From Rivularia sp. PCC 7116 (GTDB lineage: Bacteria > Cyanobacteriota > Cyanobacteriia > Cyanobacteriales > Nostocaceae), in assembly GCF_000316665.1 (NCBI RefSeq), contig NC_019678.1:8217001-8281000 (forward strand): DNA of 64,000 bases, written 5' to 3'. The stretch's first letter is position 1; every line of letters begins with the position of its first letter. This document shows, in pieces, positions 33,893 through 43,265 of this stretch. The notes beneath the pieces were generated by a model. That model did not search any database, was not told where the DNA came from, and worked only from the letters and a program-made list of their open reading frames with translations. The position numbers and the translations under genes were made by a program.

Positions 33893-33943
33893 TTTGTATC
33901 CCCCATTTAATTCTCTTTGTGGCGGTAGTTTTAGGGTAGCCTT

Positions 33944-34034
33944 TCAGCCTCCAGGCTGAGAATGCATTCTTCGAGGCTCTGCCTCTATAAAGTGGAGGCA
34001 GAGCCTCCAGAAAAGTATTACAAGGCTGAGCCTT
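33944..34034. promoter_or_regulatory. Three hairpins between ctaD and ctaE
   Basis: The gap contains TCAGCCT/AGGCTGA (33944-33959), a 13-bp perfect inverted repeat GAGGCTCTGCCTC with a 9-base loop (33973-34007), and AAGGCT/AGCCTT (34022-34034). They may act as RNA structures that set ctaE levels or protect the mRNA; they may also be dispersed repeats of no function. Confidence 0.6.
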
Positions 34035-34047
34035 ATAACAAGATTTT

Positions 34048-35712
34048 TTAAGCCGCAGCTTCTGCTTCCGTAGAGTTTGTCAAAGTTTCGCTTTCTGTTA
34101 CCATACCGTAATCGTAAGGGCCGTGAGTAACAACTGGCAACTCTTCCCAGTTCTCAATTGCTGGTGGAGAAGCGGTTGTCCATTCTAATGTCAAAGCATT
34201 CCAAGGATTATCACCGGCTTTTGCTCCAGAATTCCAACTCCAAATAACATTTATAGTGAAAGGAATTACCGATACTGCTAATAAGTAAGCGCCATAGGTA
34301 CAAAGCTGATTGATAGCTTCAAACTGTGGATCGTACATGGCAACTCGACGAGGCATTCCTTGTAAACCCAGTTCGTGCATGGGTAAGAATGTCAAATTGG
34401 TGCCGATGAAGGTGAGGACAAAATGAATTTTACCCAAGCTTTCATTCATCATCCTTCCCGTCATTTTAGGGAACCAGTGGTAAATCGCAGCGTAAATACC
34501 AAATACAGAACCACCAAATAACACGTAGTGGAAGTGAGCAACGACATAATAGGTATCGTGAACGTGTCCGTCGAATGGTGCTGTACCCAAGGTAACGCCA
34601 CCAATCCCACCTAAAACGAACATCATTAACAAGCCGATAGCAAACAGCATCGCGCTTGTATAGCGGATTTTACCTTGCCACAGAGTTGCCACCCAGCTAA
34701 ATATTTTAATTCCAGTGGGAACTGCAACGATAAGGGTAGAGATGGTAAAAAACATCCGCATCCAACCAGGGGTACCACTAGTAAACATGTGGTGAACCCA
34801 TACAAACAAACCTACAACGCAAATCGCCAAACTAGAATAAGCAATTGCTTTATATCCAAAGATTGGTTTGCGCGCATGAACTGGAATCACCTCGGACAAA
34901 ATACCGAAGATGGGCAGAATCATTAAATAAACTGCTGGATGAGAGTAAAACCAGAATAAATGCTGGTAGATAACTACATTACCGCCTGCATCTGGCTTAA
35001 AGAAGGAAGTACCGAAATTAATATCAAATAACAGTAAGACTAAGCCAGCAGCTAGTACTGGTGTAGAAACAAGCGCCAATAATGAAGTAGCTAAAATTGC
35101 CCAGCAGAACAAGGGTAATTCATCCCACTTCATAGAAGGAACTTTCATCTTCCAAATGGTAACAACAAAGTTCAACGAACCCAAAATAGAGGAAGTACCA
35201 ACTAAAACAATGGCTAGAATCCACATACTCTGAGCGGTATTTGCCGTCACCAAGCTTAAGGGTGGGTAGGCTGTCCATCCCGACTGAGAACCACCGAAGA
35301 AGAAACTACCCATAACTAAAGCTCCAGCAGGCGGGTTTAACCAGAAGGCTACGGCATTTAGTTTAGGAAAAGCCATATCCCTAGCACCAACCATCAGCGG
35401 TATCAAGTAGTTGCCGAAGCCACCAATTGCACTAGGAACAATCCAGAGAAAAATCATGATTGTTCCGTGATTAGTCAGAAAAGCATTATACAGGTTGGGA
35501 TCTAGTACATCTGCATCCGGTGTAGCTAATTCAGCGCGCATGGCAACAGCCATCAATCCACCGACAAGATAAAAAATAAATGATGTTACTAGGTATTGAA
35601 TACCAATTACCTTGTGGTCTACATTAAACGTAAAATAGTCGTACCATTTCCATGCTTCAGGATGAGCATGAGCTGTGGGTGAAGTATTTTGTGGATGTTC
35701 TAATTGCGTCAT
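34048..35712 (-). CDS. ctaD: Cytochrome c oxidase subunit I
   Basis: This 554-residue subunit holds the heme a and heme a3/CuB site. Key histidines are visible in NHGTIMIFLWIVP near residue 63 and in WFYSHPAVYLMILP near 254 (CuB site and cross-linked tyrosine). Others are in HHMFTSG near 307 and VHDTYYVVAHFHYVLFGG near 382. The HPAVY segment lacks the glutamate of A1-type enzymes and has the preceding Tyr-Ser pair, so the enzyme is an A2-type oxidase as in other cyanobacteria. It follows ctaC on the minus strand. With patB adjacent, it is probably the Cox2-type oxidase of nitrogen-fixing cells. Confidence 0.96.
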   Translation of the reverse strand: MTQLEHPQNTSPTAHAHPEAWKWYDYFTFNVDHKVIGIQYLVTSFIFYLVGGLMAVAMRAELATPDADVLDPNLYNAFLTNHGTIMIFLWIVPSAIGGFGNYLIPLMVGARDMAFPKLNAVAFWLNPPAGALVMGSFFFGGSQSGWTAYPPLSLVTANTAQSMWILAIVLVGTSSILGSLNFVVTIWKMKVPSMKWDELPLFCWAILATSLLALVSTPVLAAGLVLLLFDINFGTSFFKPDAGGNVVIYQHLFWFYSHPAVYLMILPIFGILSEVIPVHARKPIFGYKAIAYSSLAICVVGLFVWVHHMFTSGTPGWMRMFFTISTLIVAVPTGIKIFSWVATLWQGKIRYTSAMLFAIGLLMMFVLGGIGGVTLGTAPFDGHVHDTYYVVAHFHYVLFGGSVFGIYAAIYHWFPKMTGRMMNESLGKIHFVLTFIGTNLTFLPMHELGLQGMPRRVAMYDPQFEAINQLCTYGAYLLAVSVIPFTINVIWSWNSGAKAGDNPWNALTLEWTTASPPAIENWEELPVVTHGPYDYGMVTESETLTNSTEAEAAA

Positions 35713-35819
35713 TCGATTTTAGATTTACGATTTTGGATTTTTTTGAGCAGAGGGGAGAGAGGGAAAATAGAGGGTAGAAATGGAAACAACTTATAATTAT
35801 CTTTATTCCTCGGTATTTT

Positions 35820-35850
35820 CCAATGCCTAATGCCCTATTCCCAATGCCTG
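35820..35850. repeat. CCCAATGCC heptamer repeats between ctaC and ctaD
   Basis: CAATGCCTAATGCCCTATTC and CCAATGCCTG units continue to the stop region of ctaC. A GC-rich GAGGGGAGAGAGGG stretch lies just beyond at 35748-35765. Confidence 0.6.
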
Positions 35851-35856
35851 ATTAAT

Positions 35857-36843
35857 TTACTGTTGAATCTGAGCTAAAGTTGCTGAGTTAATATTCATAT
35901 CCGCATCGTAAGCAGCTAGATATTCGGATGGCGATAATTCTGCGGGATTAACTGCTACAGTTTCGGAAGAATCTTGTTGGGCAATCCGGTTTTCTTGCAA
36001 CCAGCTTTCGTATTCTTCAGGAGTGTGAACAATAACTCGGGTTCTCATGGAGCCGTGGTAGCCACCGCACAATTCGGTACAAACTACAGGATAATCTCCG
36101 GGTTTAGTAGCAACAAATCTCAATTCGGTATTCATTCCAGGAATTGCATCTTGCTTCAAGCGGAATTGCGGTACCCAAAATGAGTGGATTACGTCTGTTG
36201 CTGCAATGTTCAACTGTACGTCAGCACCAACTGGTATATGCAATTCACCAGATGTAACGTTATCTTCGGGATATTGGAATATCCAAGCAAACTGCATTCC
36301 AGTAACATCTACAGTTACGTCTGCTGGTTTATTTTGCTGTGCAGGTGAACCTTTAATCCCGACTTTTTTATCGGCTAAAGGTGCTGCTTCTGATGAAACG
36401 ATCGGAGCTTCGCTAATTGTGGCTGCAATTGCACTTCCAGAATTGGAATTATTTTGAGCCTCGACTGTTGCAGGAGCATTCGTCGGAAATCCTCCCATCT
36501 GCTTGTAAACATCTACGCTGTAAATACCTAAAGCAAAAACTATTATTGTAGGAATTGCAGTCCAAAATATTTCTAACGGGACATTTCCTTCAATTGGTGG
36601 TCCGTCTGTCTCGTCATCTTTAGGCTTGCGAAATTTAATCGCGAAATATAAGATAGTCCCTTCTACTACCAAGAACAAAGCAATAGCGATCGCGAACATC
36701 ACATTAAAGAATCCGTCTACTAAGGGTGCCTGTTCGGATGCTTGTAGTGGTAATAGATTATGAGTCTGGCTAGCCCACAAACCTATAAGCGTAACCAAAG
36801 CCCCAGCGACTAAGGTTATTAATGAAGCAGGAATTTGTTGCAT
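35857..36843 (-). CDS. ctaC: Cytochrome c oxidase subunit II
   Basis: This 328-residue subunit accepts electrons from cytochrome c or plastocyanin at CuA. It has an N-terminal hydrophobic segment, two membrane helices up to residue 120, and an extracytoplasmic cupredoxin domain. The CuA ligands are in HSFWVP near 216 and CTELCGGYHGSMRTRVIVHT near 252 (two Cys, His and Met). A linker at 125-175, rich in Ala, Asn and Ser, is longer than in many bacteria. It is the first gene of the operon. It faces patB across a 1.5-kb gap. Confidence 0.95.
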   Translation of the reverse strand: MQQIPASLITLVAGALVTLIGLWASQTHNLLPLQASEQAPLVDGFFNVMFAIAIALFLVVEGTILYFAIKFRKPKDDETDGPPIEGNVPLEIFWTAIPTIIVFALGIYSVDVYKQMGGFPTNAPATVEAQNNSNSGSAIAATISEAPIVSSEAAPLADKKVGIKGSPAQQNKPADVTVDVTGMQFAWIFQYPEDNVTSGELHIPVGADVQLNIAATDVIHSFWVPQFRLKQDAIPGMNTELRFVATKPGDYPVVCTELCGGYHGSMRTRVIVHTPEEYESWLQENRIAQQDSSETVAVNPAELSPSEYLAAYDADMNINSATLAQIQQ

Positions 36844-38362
36844 AGCAATTTTTGGTATAAAACTTCATGTAATGCAGTGTTGAATGCGGTTGTGTGAGAT
36901 TTTACTATTCACGAATTACATTCATTCACCTATTGAATCTTAAAACAACAGCTTATGCGGTAAGATTTGCTTCATATATTTATGTAGACAGGTTTAACTT
37001 AATTTTGCCAAATGTATTGATAAGAGGATGCTTCAGTTTTAAGTTTATTTTGCTTCGCTATTAATATTTTTGGGAAACTTTAAAACTTATGCACTTTTGA
37101 GGTTTTATAACCGGGTTGGAAATGTATTGCTTAGTCAATCAATTTGCTTAGAGATACAGCAAAATACTTTTACAATACAAAAAAATCAGCATTCTGACAT
37201 CAGTAATTTATGAATATACTAAATTATTAGATATATAGTAGACATAAATTATGCTTGATTTGAATGTTAAATGCTTATTGCATTATGAAATCAAGGAATG
37301 CTGTGAAATAAATTAAGTTAACGTCTACTTCCAGTTGATTTACATCTATTAACCTGAAACTATTTCATCATTATTTTCACAATAGCTCAATTAAACGAAT
37401 CTAATTATGAATTTAAAATTAAGTTTACATTTGAGTCTTATTAGTCATCAAGAGTGATGATTAGCGAAAAATAGCGTTTATCATCTTATACTAATAAAAA
37501 AATGATTTTTGTTAATATAATACAGTTTAAAATTCATCGATTAGTTTATCGCGAACATATTGTTTACTAAGCAATTAAATCTTATCTATTTTTAGATTTT
37601 ATTCTGAGGCTATATCTTTTGAATTTAGTACATATATTAGCTAACTGCATACAATCGCCCATCTATAAAATCAGCCTTTATAGCACTTTTTAACGTTGAG
37701 ATTTATTGCACTAAATTCATAAATACTGATGTTTAAATCATTCCATTGTTAATCATTAAATAGTTTTTAAACCTCTATTTATAGGTTAAATTTCCCATCA
37801 TTATACGGTGTAATAATTGTAATGGGCATTTTATCCTAACGTAATTCCAACCTTATTCACTCTTCCTTCGTTTTAATCTTAACTAGTAGCAAATACTTAA
37901 CATTTTAGATATTCAAAAAAGTAAGATAATTATGAAAATTACGTGAAGAATATGTTAAGATAATAAATAGACGCAAATCAAAATAAAAATAAGATTTGAT
38001 TTAAAAGATGATTTTTAGAGTCGTCATTCAAAAACAATTTAATTTTGCTGGCTACTTATATAGCAATTTTGCTCTTAAACCTATTGAAATAAGAGAAAAA
38101 ATAGTTCTTAGCTCATTGCGAACAAAACTTTTTAATAACTTTATGAAAACTATAGATAACGGAGCGTTAAATACAGGCTCGGGTTAATACTTATAATTAA
38201 CTTACTGTAATTAATCGGAAGTACATATATAGATGTGGGTCAGTAATTGCGATAAGTGAACCTTTTTCTTGTCGTAAAGTGTGGTGACAAAAATTTTGTA
38301 AGATACACATCTAGGTAGGACTTGAGCCAAACGTCGCAAGAAGTGAAGTGGCAATAAGCCTT
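36844..38362. other. 1.5-kb AT-rich gap between ctaC and patB
   Basis: No open frame here looks coding on either strand. The base composition is strongly AT-rich and there are no STRR arrays, unlike most gaps in the window. It must contain the promoters of the oxidase operon (minus) and patB (plus). I searched by eye for GTA-N8-TAC NtcA boxes and found none that fit. A small RNA could be hidden here. Confidence 0.6.
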
Positions 38363-39952
38363 ATGCCTTATACAATTTCTAACAATAGTTGTGCTGGATG
38401 CGACAAATGTCGTTTTCAGTGTCCAACAGGTGCTATCAAAATCGATAACGGTGAATATTGGATTGACCCTCATTTGTGTAATAATTGCGAGGGTTATTAC
38501 TCCGAGCCTCAATGTGCATCTGCTTGTCCAAGCAAATCTCCAATACCATTACAGGTAAAAAAAGGAAGGTGCAAAATTGATGATAGAGAATTAACTAGTT
38601 CGGATTTATTTTTCAATGGTAAAAGTAATCCATTTGCTTCGGGTATTCCCGTATGGGAAGCTTGTAATGTTTTATCTCAAAGGACATCTTTACCTTGGGA
38701 AATTGATGAAAATGACCAAGTACGTTACAGCAAACAGATAAATCAAGGAAAGGGTAAAATAGCTTTTCATATAAGCTCTGGTTCCCAAGAATGCGAATTA
38801 GCAACAGATTTAGAAGCAGTTGAAGCTCTTGATATTCGTGCTGCTTGCGTGCATTTAATTTTTGCAGCTTATGCGACTTTCTCTGAAAAAGCTTGGGAAG
38901 AAGAGTTTGTTATAGATGATAAGCAAATAGAGAAATATTTAGGATTAGAAAAGCGTAAAGACTTGAACAAAACCACCAAGCTAGCTTTGATGAAAAGTTT
39001 AGTTTTACAAGTTTGTTCCTTAATGGTTTCTATTGATTTACCCCAACAAGGGCGTATCAAACCGATTTCCTTAGAAAAAAGTCAGCTTTGGGATTTAGCA
39101 GGAATACAGCATCATTTTCAACACGATGAACTAGGATGTAAATATCTGGTTGGTTTGACATTTAGAGTCAAAGCTGGTGAATGGGCAAAGTATTTCTTGA
39201 ATAAAGAAGCTTGTAAAGAGCGAACGGCTTTTTATCAGTATGGTAACTTGCCTAAATCTTTACTGACTACAGTTATGAGTATTTGGCAGCAGCATGAAGG
39301 CGCTGCAAGACTGATGATGTGGTTGATGTTCAAAGCAAAAATGGGTAAACAACAACGCATTACAATACCTACATTAATGCGGGTTGCATACGGCGATCGC
39401 AAAGTGGCAATTGCCTGTAGAAAAAGGGAAGAAAGAAAACGATTGCTGAGAACTTATGAAAGCGATTTAGAAACTTTGTCGCATCATGGAATGAAACCCA
39501 TTTTCGATCCAGTTAGTTATCCAGAACCCATTCAACCATTATGGGCAAAGTTAACCGATATTCCTGAAGATCCAGACGAAGCAATAGAATTTTGGATAAA
39601 AGATGGCGACGAAGGAAGAAGGTTAACAGATGTAAGCCCTCGTGGAAAATGGAAAATGCTGATGAATGCCAGGATTTTAGCTTTTGAAATGGCACCACAG
39701 TGGGAGCAGCCAAATCTTGCAGCTAGAAAAAAACAGCAAAGAACTAGTAAAAAGAGACGAAATATAAAAACAGCAAGTGGTTTACTTGGCGAACAAATAC
39801 GTTTAGCAAGGAAAAACTTGAGTATTTCTCAAAGGGAATTAGCAAGATTGATGGGAAAAAGCCAAAGCTGGATTCGGGACATAGAAAATGGTCGTCTAAA
39901 TGCGAAAATAGAAGATCAGTTGATTTTACGTAAAGTTCTGAAAATAGCTTAG
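38363..39952 (+). CDS. patB: PatB/CnfR: ferredoxin-like and HTH regulator of nitrogen fixation
   Basis: The chosen start, ATG at 38363, gives 529 residues, the length of PatB; a GTG at 38348 would add five. The N terminus has two 4Fe-4S motifs (CAGCDKCRFQCPTGAIKI at about 9-26, then HLCNNC and PQCASACP at 37-58). The middle (about 90-440) is a domain special to this family. The C terminus (from about 475) has an XRE-type HTH, ISQRELARLMGKSQSWIRDIENGRL. PatB is needed for heterocyst function in Anabaena, and its orthologue CnfR activates nif genes under low oxygen in Leptolyngbya; the Fe-S clusters probably sense oxygen. It lies divergent from the cox operon. Confidence 0.92.
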   Translation: MPYTISNNSCAGCDKCRFQCPTGAIKIDNGEYWIDPHLCNNCEGYYSEPQCASACPSKSPIPLQVKKGRCKIDDRELTSSDLFFNGKSNPFASGIPVWEACNVLSQRTSLPWEIDENDQVRYSKQINQGKGKIAFHISSGSQECELATDLEAVEALDIRAACVHLIFAAYATFSEKAWEEEFVIDDKQIEKYLGLEKRKDLNKTTKLALMKSLVLQVCSLMVSIDLPQQGRIKPISLEKSQLWDLAGIQHHFQHDELGCKYLVGLTFRVKAGEWAKYFLNKEACKERTAFYQYGNLPKSLLTTVMSIWQQHEGAARLMMWLMFKAKMGKQQRITIPTLMRVAYGDRKVAIACRKREERKRLLRTYESDLETLSHHGMKPIFDPVSYPEPIQPLWAKLTDIPEDPDEAIEFWIKDGDEGRRLTDVSPRGKWKMLMNARILAFEMAPQWEQPNLAARKKQQRTSKKRRNIKTASGLLGEQIRLARKNLSISQRELARLMGKSQSWIRDIENGRLNAKIEDQLILRKVLKIA

Positions 39953-40041
39953 ATATCTATATTTACTAGGGGAGTATCCTAATACCTATAACGGTATTGC
40001 TGTCGTTACAACGCTTACTTTATAGCTTTGATTACTGTAGA

Positions 40042-40059
40042 CTCAGACTTTAATCTGAG
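40042..40059. terminator. Hairpin between patB and the EEP gene
   Basis: CTCAGA and TCTGAG pair perfectly around CTTTAA. There is no T-run after it, so termination is only a possibility. Confidence 0.3.
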
Positions 40060-40200
40060 AGCTTCAAAAATTAGATACTCCCTTTTTCTCAACCTCAAAT
40101 GCCTAAAACAACTCAAATCAAGCGGGGGAGTCTACACTAATATTTACCTCCTCTACAAGTATAATTATCAAGGTTTAACTGATAATTGATACTTAATTCA

Positions 40201-41214
40201 ATGAAAAATCTTCTCCTAAGCTTACTGAAAATTGGCGGAATTACTTTAGGCTCAATAATCGTCGCGGTAGTTATCTTTTATTTTTGGGCTAGCTCTAACG
40301 GTTATCCTCGTGAAAAGTATGATGAAATTGTGAGTTATCGCGCTCCTACAGCCGCTAGAAAAGATGAATTTACAGTAATTACTTACAATATTGGCTATCT
40401 TTCTGGCTTAACTAACAATAAAGCTGTTGATAGAGACAAAAAGCTGTTTGAGAACAATCTTAAAACTGTTGTTGATGCCCTAAAGCCACTAAATGCTGAT
40501 TTTATCGGTTTGCAGGAAATAGATTTATATTCAAAACGTTCGTTTAAAGTCAATCAAGTTTTACAACTAGCCGAGGAGCTTGCTTTTAAACAAGCTGGAA
40601 TAGCGATTAATTGGGATAAAACTTATGTTCCCTTCCCCTACTTTCCATTTTCGGCTCATTTTGGCAGAATTTTATCGGGACAAGCTGTATTAAGTCGCTA
40701 TCCTATTGTCAACAACAAACGTATAGTATTGAGTAAAGTCGAAAGCAAACCTTTTTTCTACAACGCTCTTTATTTAGATAGAGTTGCACAGGTTAGCGAA
40801 ATTAAAGTAAATAATCGCTCGCTTATTTTAATCAACGTGCATTTAGAAGCTTTTGACGCACCCACCCGCCGCAAACAAACCGAATATATTCAAAAACTGC
40901 TTTCGCAATACGTAGATAAATACCCGGTATTATTAGTGGGTGATTTTAATAGTACAGTTCCCCCCATACCCGAAAACCCAGAGCCAACCATTGATATTTT
41001 GTTAAAAACTGCTTCGATTAAATCGGCTTTACCACCGGAAGCATTGAATAATCCCGAAATTGCGACTTTTCCATCGGATAAACCCGAAGTCAAGTTAGAT
41101 TATATTTTTTATACTCCTAAAAATATAGAAGTAATCGAATGGAGGATAGTTGATGAAGTTAAACAAGCTTCCGATCATTTACCCGTGATGGTGAAATTTA
41201 GGTTTAAGAATTAA
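40201..41214 (+). CDS. Endonuclease/exonuclease/phosphatase family protein
   Basis: The ATG at 40201 gives 337 residues with a membrane anchor first (MKNLLLSLLKIGGITLGSIIVAVVIFYFW). The EEP fold follows: VITYNIGYLSG near 62, FIGLQEIDLYS near 105, ILINVHLEAFDAPTRRKQ near 208, VLLVGDFNST near 246, and LDYIFYTP with ASDHLPVMVKF at the end. These contain the metal and catalytic residues (N, E, D-x-N, H) of a phosphodiesterase, so it is likely an active enzyme outside the membrane. Substrates in the family include nucleic acids and sphingomyelin-type lipids; here unknown. Confidence 0.88.
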   Translation: MKNLLLSLLKIGGITLGSIIVAVVIFYFWASSNGYPREKYDEIVSYRAPTAARKDEFTVITYNIGYLSGLTNNKAVDRDKKLFENNLKTVVDALKPLNADFIGLQEIDLYSKRSFKVNQVLQLAEELAFKQAGIAINWDKTYVPFPYFPFSAHFGRILSGQAVLSRYPIVNNKRIVLSKVESKPFFYNALYLDRVAQVSEIKVNNRSLILINVHLEAFDAPTRRKQTEYIQKLLSQYVDKYPVLLVGDFNSTVPPIPENPEPTIDILLKTASIKSALPPEALNNPEIATFPSDKPEVKLDYIFYTPKNIEVIEWRIVDEVKQASDHLPVMVKFRFKN

Positions 41215-41575
41215 AGAATTGGGCATAGATTTTAGTCAAGTGGCTCAAACTTACAGATAGATTCTGGCTTTACGGGGCAGCTTGGGTTTTTTATCAGTTT
41301 TTTCTCAAAGAACAGTTGAGTTAAATTAGTTAATTCAACAAGCAGTTTTGTATCTTTAAGCTGATTTAAACTGCTTACATATTTTATTTTTTAGATATAT
41401 TTTATACCTATAGTATTATTTACGATATTTATATTATTTCAAAAATATTATTTCTGTAACTTAACTGCAATAGCTGTAAAAATTAAAGGTTAGTCATAAA
41501 CACAGCCCGTGCAGACGGGCTTAGTAATTTTAGCCCCAGCCTTCAAGGCTGAGGGCGATTGAGCGCTAAAACCCT
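41215..41575. other. Intergenic region with two hairpins before the 390-aa gene
   Basis: No gene is seen. A perfect GCCCGT/ACGGGC hairpin is at 41505-41520, and a CAGCCTTC/AAGGCTGAG element of the same kind as in the ctaD-ctaE gap is at 41540-41556. Confidence 0.55.
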
Positions 41576-42748
41576 ATGCCCAATCTTCAATTCCCCATGC
41601 CCAATCTCAACAAGTTATTAAATACCAAAGATTCAAAGTTAGCTTGGTTACTGCGGTTAAAACTATTAGGGCTGCAAACTGAGTTAAAAGAAGCTCTCAA
41701 AACAGAAGCTTCCGACTCAGGAAGCGATGCTTGTCGGGAACTTTTAAAAGAATTAGATATAATTTTAAGTTCTCAAAATCAAAGTAATCATCCAGAAAAA
41801 AAGACTTCATGGGAAGATATTTTAGAACCAGTCTCCAACCAGCTTGAGAACAAATCCCAATTACCCCAATCTCTTATCCAAGCAAATTTAATTCCAATTA
41901 CGCAAACCTTACTTGCTCGTAAAGAACTATCGCCATACATCGGAGAATATCAGTTTTACGGCACCGATAATGCTCAACTATGGAACGAAATGCAACGGTT
42001 ACTTTTACGTATACCTGAAAAACAAGCCGATAAATTGCGATCGCAAGTTTTTAAGCAATTAGTTACATTAGGTATCGCGGAAGATACAATTTCTCTACAA
42101 CAGCTTCCATTTCCAACTTCCGAAGTTATCTACCCTGGTTTAAAAGGCAATATTCAAGCTTCCGGGTTGTGTTTTTCCAATAGTATTGATTTTGACGAGC
42201 GACTGCAAATTCAAAGAAACGGTACTGAACTCGATGTCCTTTCTGGGATTGTTTCTACTTGTCTCAAATTTATCGAACTTGACCCGCATTTACACCATGC
42301 TTTAAGAAGCGTTGATAGATTCGGCGTTCGCTCTTTAAGACTTGCAGATAAACCTAAGTACATCGCTGCACTAATAGAGCGCTTCAACAAAGTGAAAGTA
42401 ACTTTTAATACTAGTAAAGTTATCAACCTACGTGCCAGACTGGACTTAGATGAAGCCATACATTCATTAACTTATTTACCATGTGTTGACCGCTTTTCGT
42501 GGTGGGGAAAACTGCAACAAGAAGCACGTCGGACTTTAGAAACAGCAGCACAGCAAGCGCGTCAAGCAGGTTGTCAAGTACAGATTCGTCCTCTATGGGG
42601 AACCTACGCCGATGTTTACCCCTTCTCAAAAGACGATTTACAAGTAGATGTAGGTGGTGTTGCTGGAGAAGTTTCGGCTTGTTTGCGAGTCTACGCCAAA
42701 ATCAATGACGAAGAACTCCGGGGAAGAGTTCTATTTCACTCTTCATAA
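41576..42748 (+). CDS. Unknown 390-residue protein
   Basis: I do not recognise this protein. The N terminus (MPNLQFPMPNLNKLL) is encoded by CCCAATC/CCCATGC heptamer repeats, so the true start may lie later, for example at 41597. The first 130 residues are helical and charged. From about 200 there is a mixed region (SEVIYPGLKGNIQASGLCFSNSIDF) and the end has KVTFNTSKVINLRARLDLDEAI and CQVQIRPLWGTYADVYPFS. No signal peptide or membrane helix is visible. A terminator-like hairpin follows at 42789. Confidence 0.65.
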   Translation: MPNLQFPMPNLNKLLNTKDSKLAWLLRLKLLGLQTELKEALKTEASDSGSDACRELLKELDIILSSQNQSNHPEKKTSWEDILEPVSNQLENKSQLPQSLIQANLIPITQTLLARKELSPYIGEYQFYGTDNAQLWNEMQRLLLRIPEKQADKLRSQVFKQLVTLGIAEDTISLQQLPFPTSEVIYPGLKGNIQASGLCFSNSIDFDERLQIQRNGTELDVLSGIVSTCLKFIELDPHLHHALRSVDRFGVRSLRLADKPKYIAALIERFNKVKVTFNTSKVINLRARLDLDEAIHSLTYLPCVDRFSWWGKLQQEARRTLETAAQQARQAGCQVQIRPLWGTYADVYPFSKDDLQVDVGGVAGEVSACLRVYAKINDEELRGRVLFHSS

Positions 42749-43265
42749 GATATTAGCAAGCAAAAAAAAACTGTGAGTCTATTGTGGTACGGGCAAGGAT
42801 GCCCGTGCTTTTCTTTTTATAACGCTTTTCGGTTGGATGGAATGAACCTCACCCCCTTCCCCTCTCCGGCTCGCCAGGGACTGCAAGTCCCTGTCTAATA
42901 GCAAAAGTCCTATAAATAGGACTAAATATCATGTTTTATGTTGTGGATAATTTTTCAGTCGTCTTTAGACGGGGGTTTGCAACCCCTGGTGGAGTTGTGT
43001 GTACGCGGGGGTGTTTAAAGGAATGGACATTCTTCCTCGCCCACTATGATTTCATCGGAACTCTTATGGGATAGACATTCTTGCCAGTAAACTAAAAACA
43101 GCCTCAGTACTCACACTGAGAAAGATTACAATAACTTCAAATAATTCTACATAGTTATTGATAGAAGATTTGCTGTCAGTTTAACTACTTACAGAGGAAA
43201 TCACTTATCACTGATATAGAGAAACAAATTTAATTACTTATTCGACTTTTACAGATAAAAACAGG
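42749..43265. other. Intergenic region with a row of perfect hairpins
   Basis: After the terminator, three perfect hairpins follow closely: CAGGGACT/AGTCCCTG (42875-42893), AGTCCTA/TAGGACT (42906-42923) and GGGGTT/AACCCC (42972-42986). Positions 43080-43265 are AT-rich and probably hold the promoter of the PEP-CTERM gene at 43266. No gene is supported. Confidence 0.55.
42789..42818 (+). terminator. Rho-independent terminator after the 390-aa gene
   Basis: ACGGGCA and TGCCCGT pair perfectly (7 bp) around AGGA, followed by GCTTTTCTTTTT. It lies about 40 bases after the stop codon. Confidence 0.75.

Noticed and set aside
36844-38362. NtcA box (GTA-N8-TAC) in front of patB or the cox operon
   Set aside because: Several near matches such as ATA-N8-TAC near 37155 were seen, but none kept both triplets at the right spacing, so no box is claimed.
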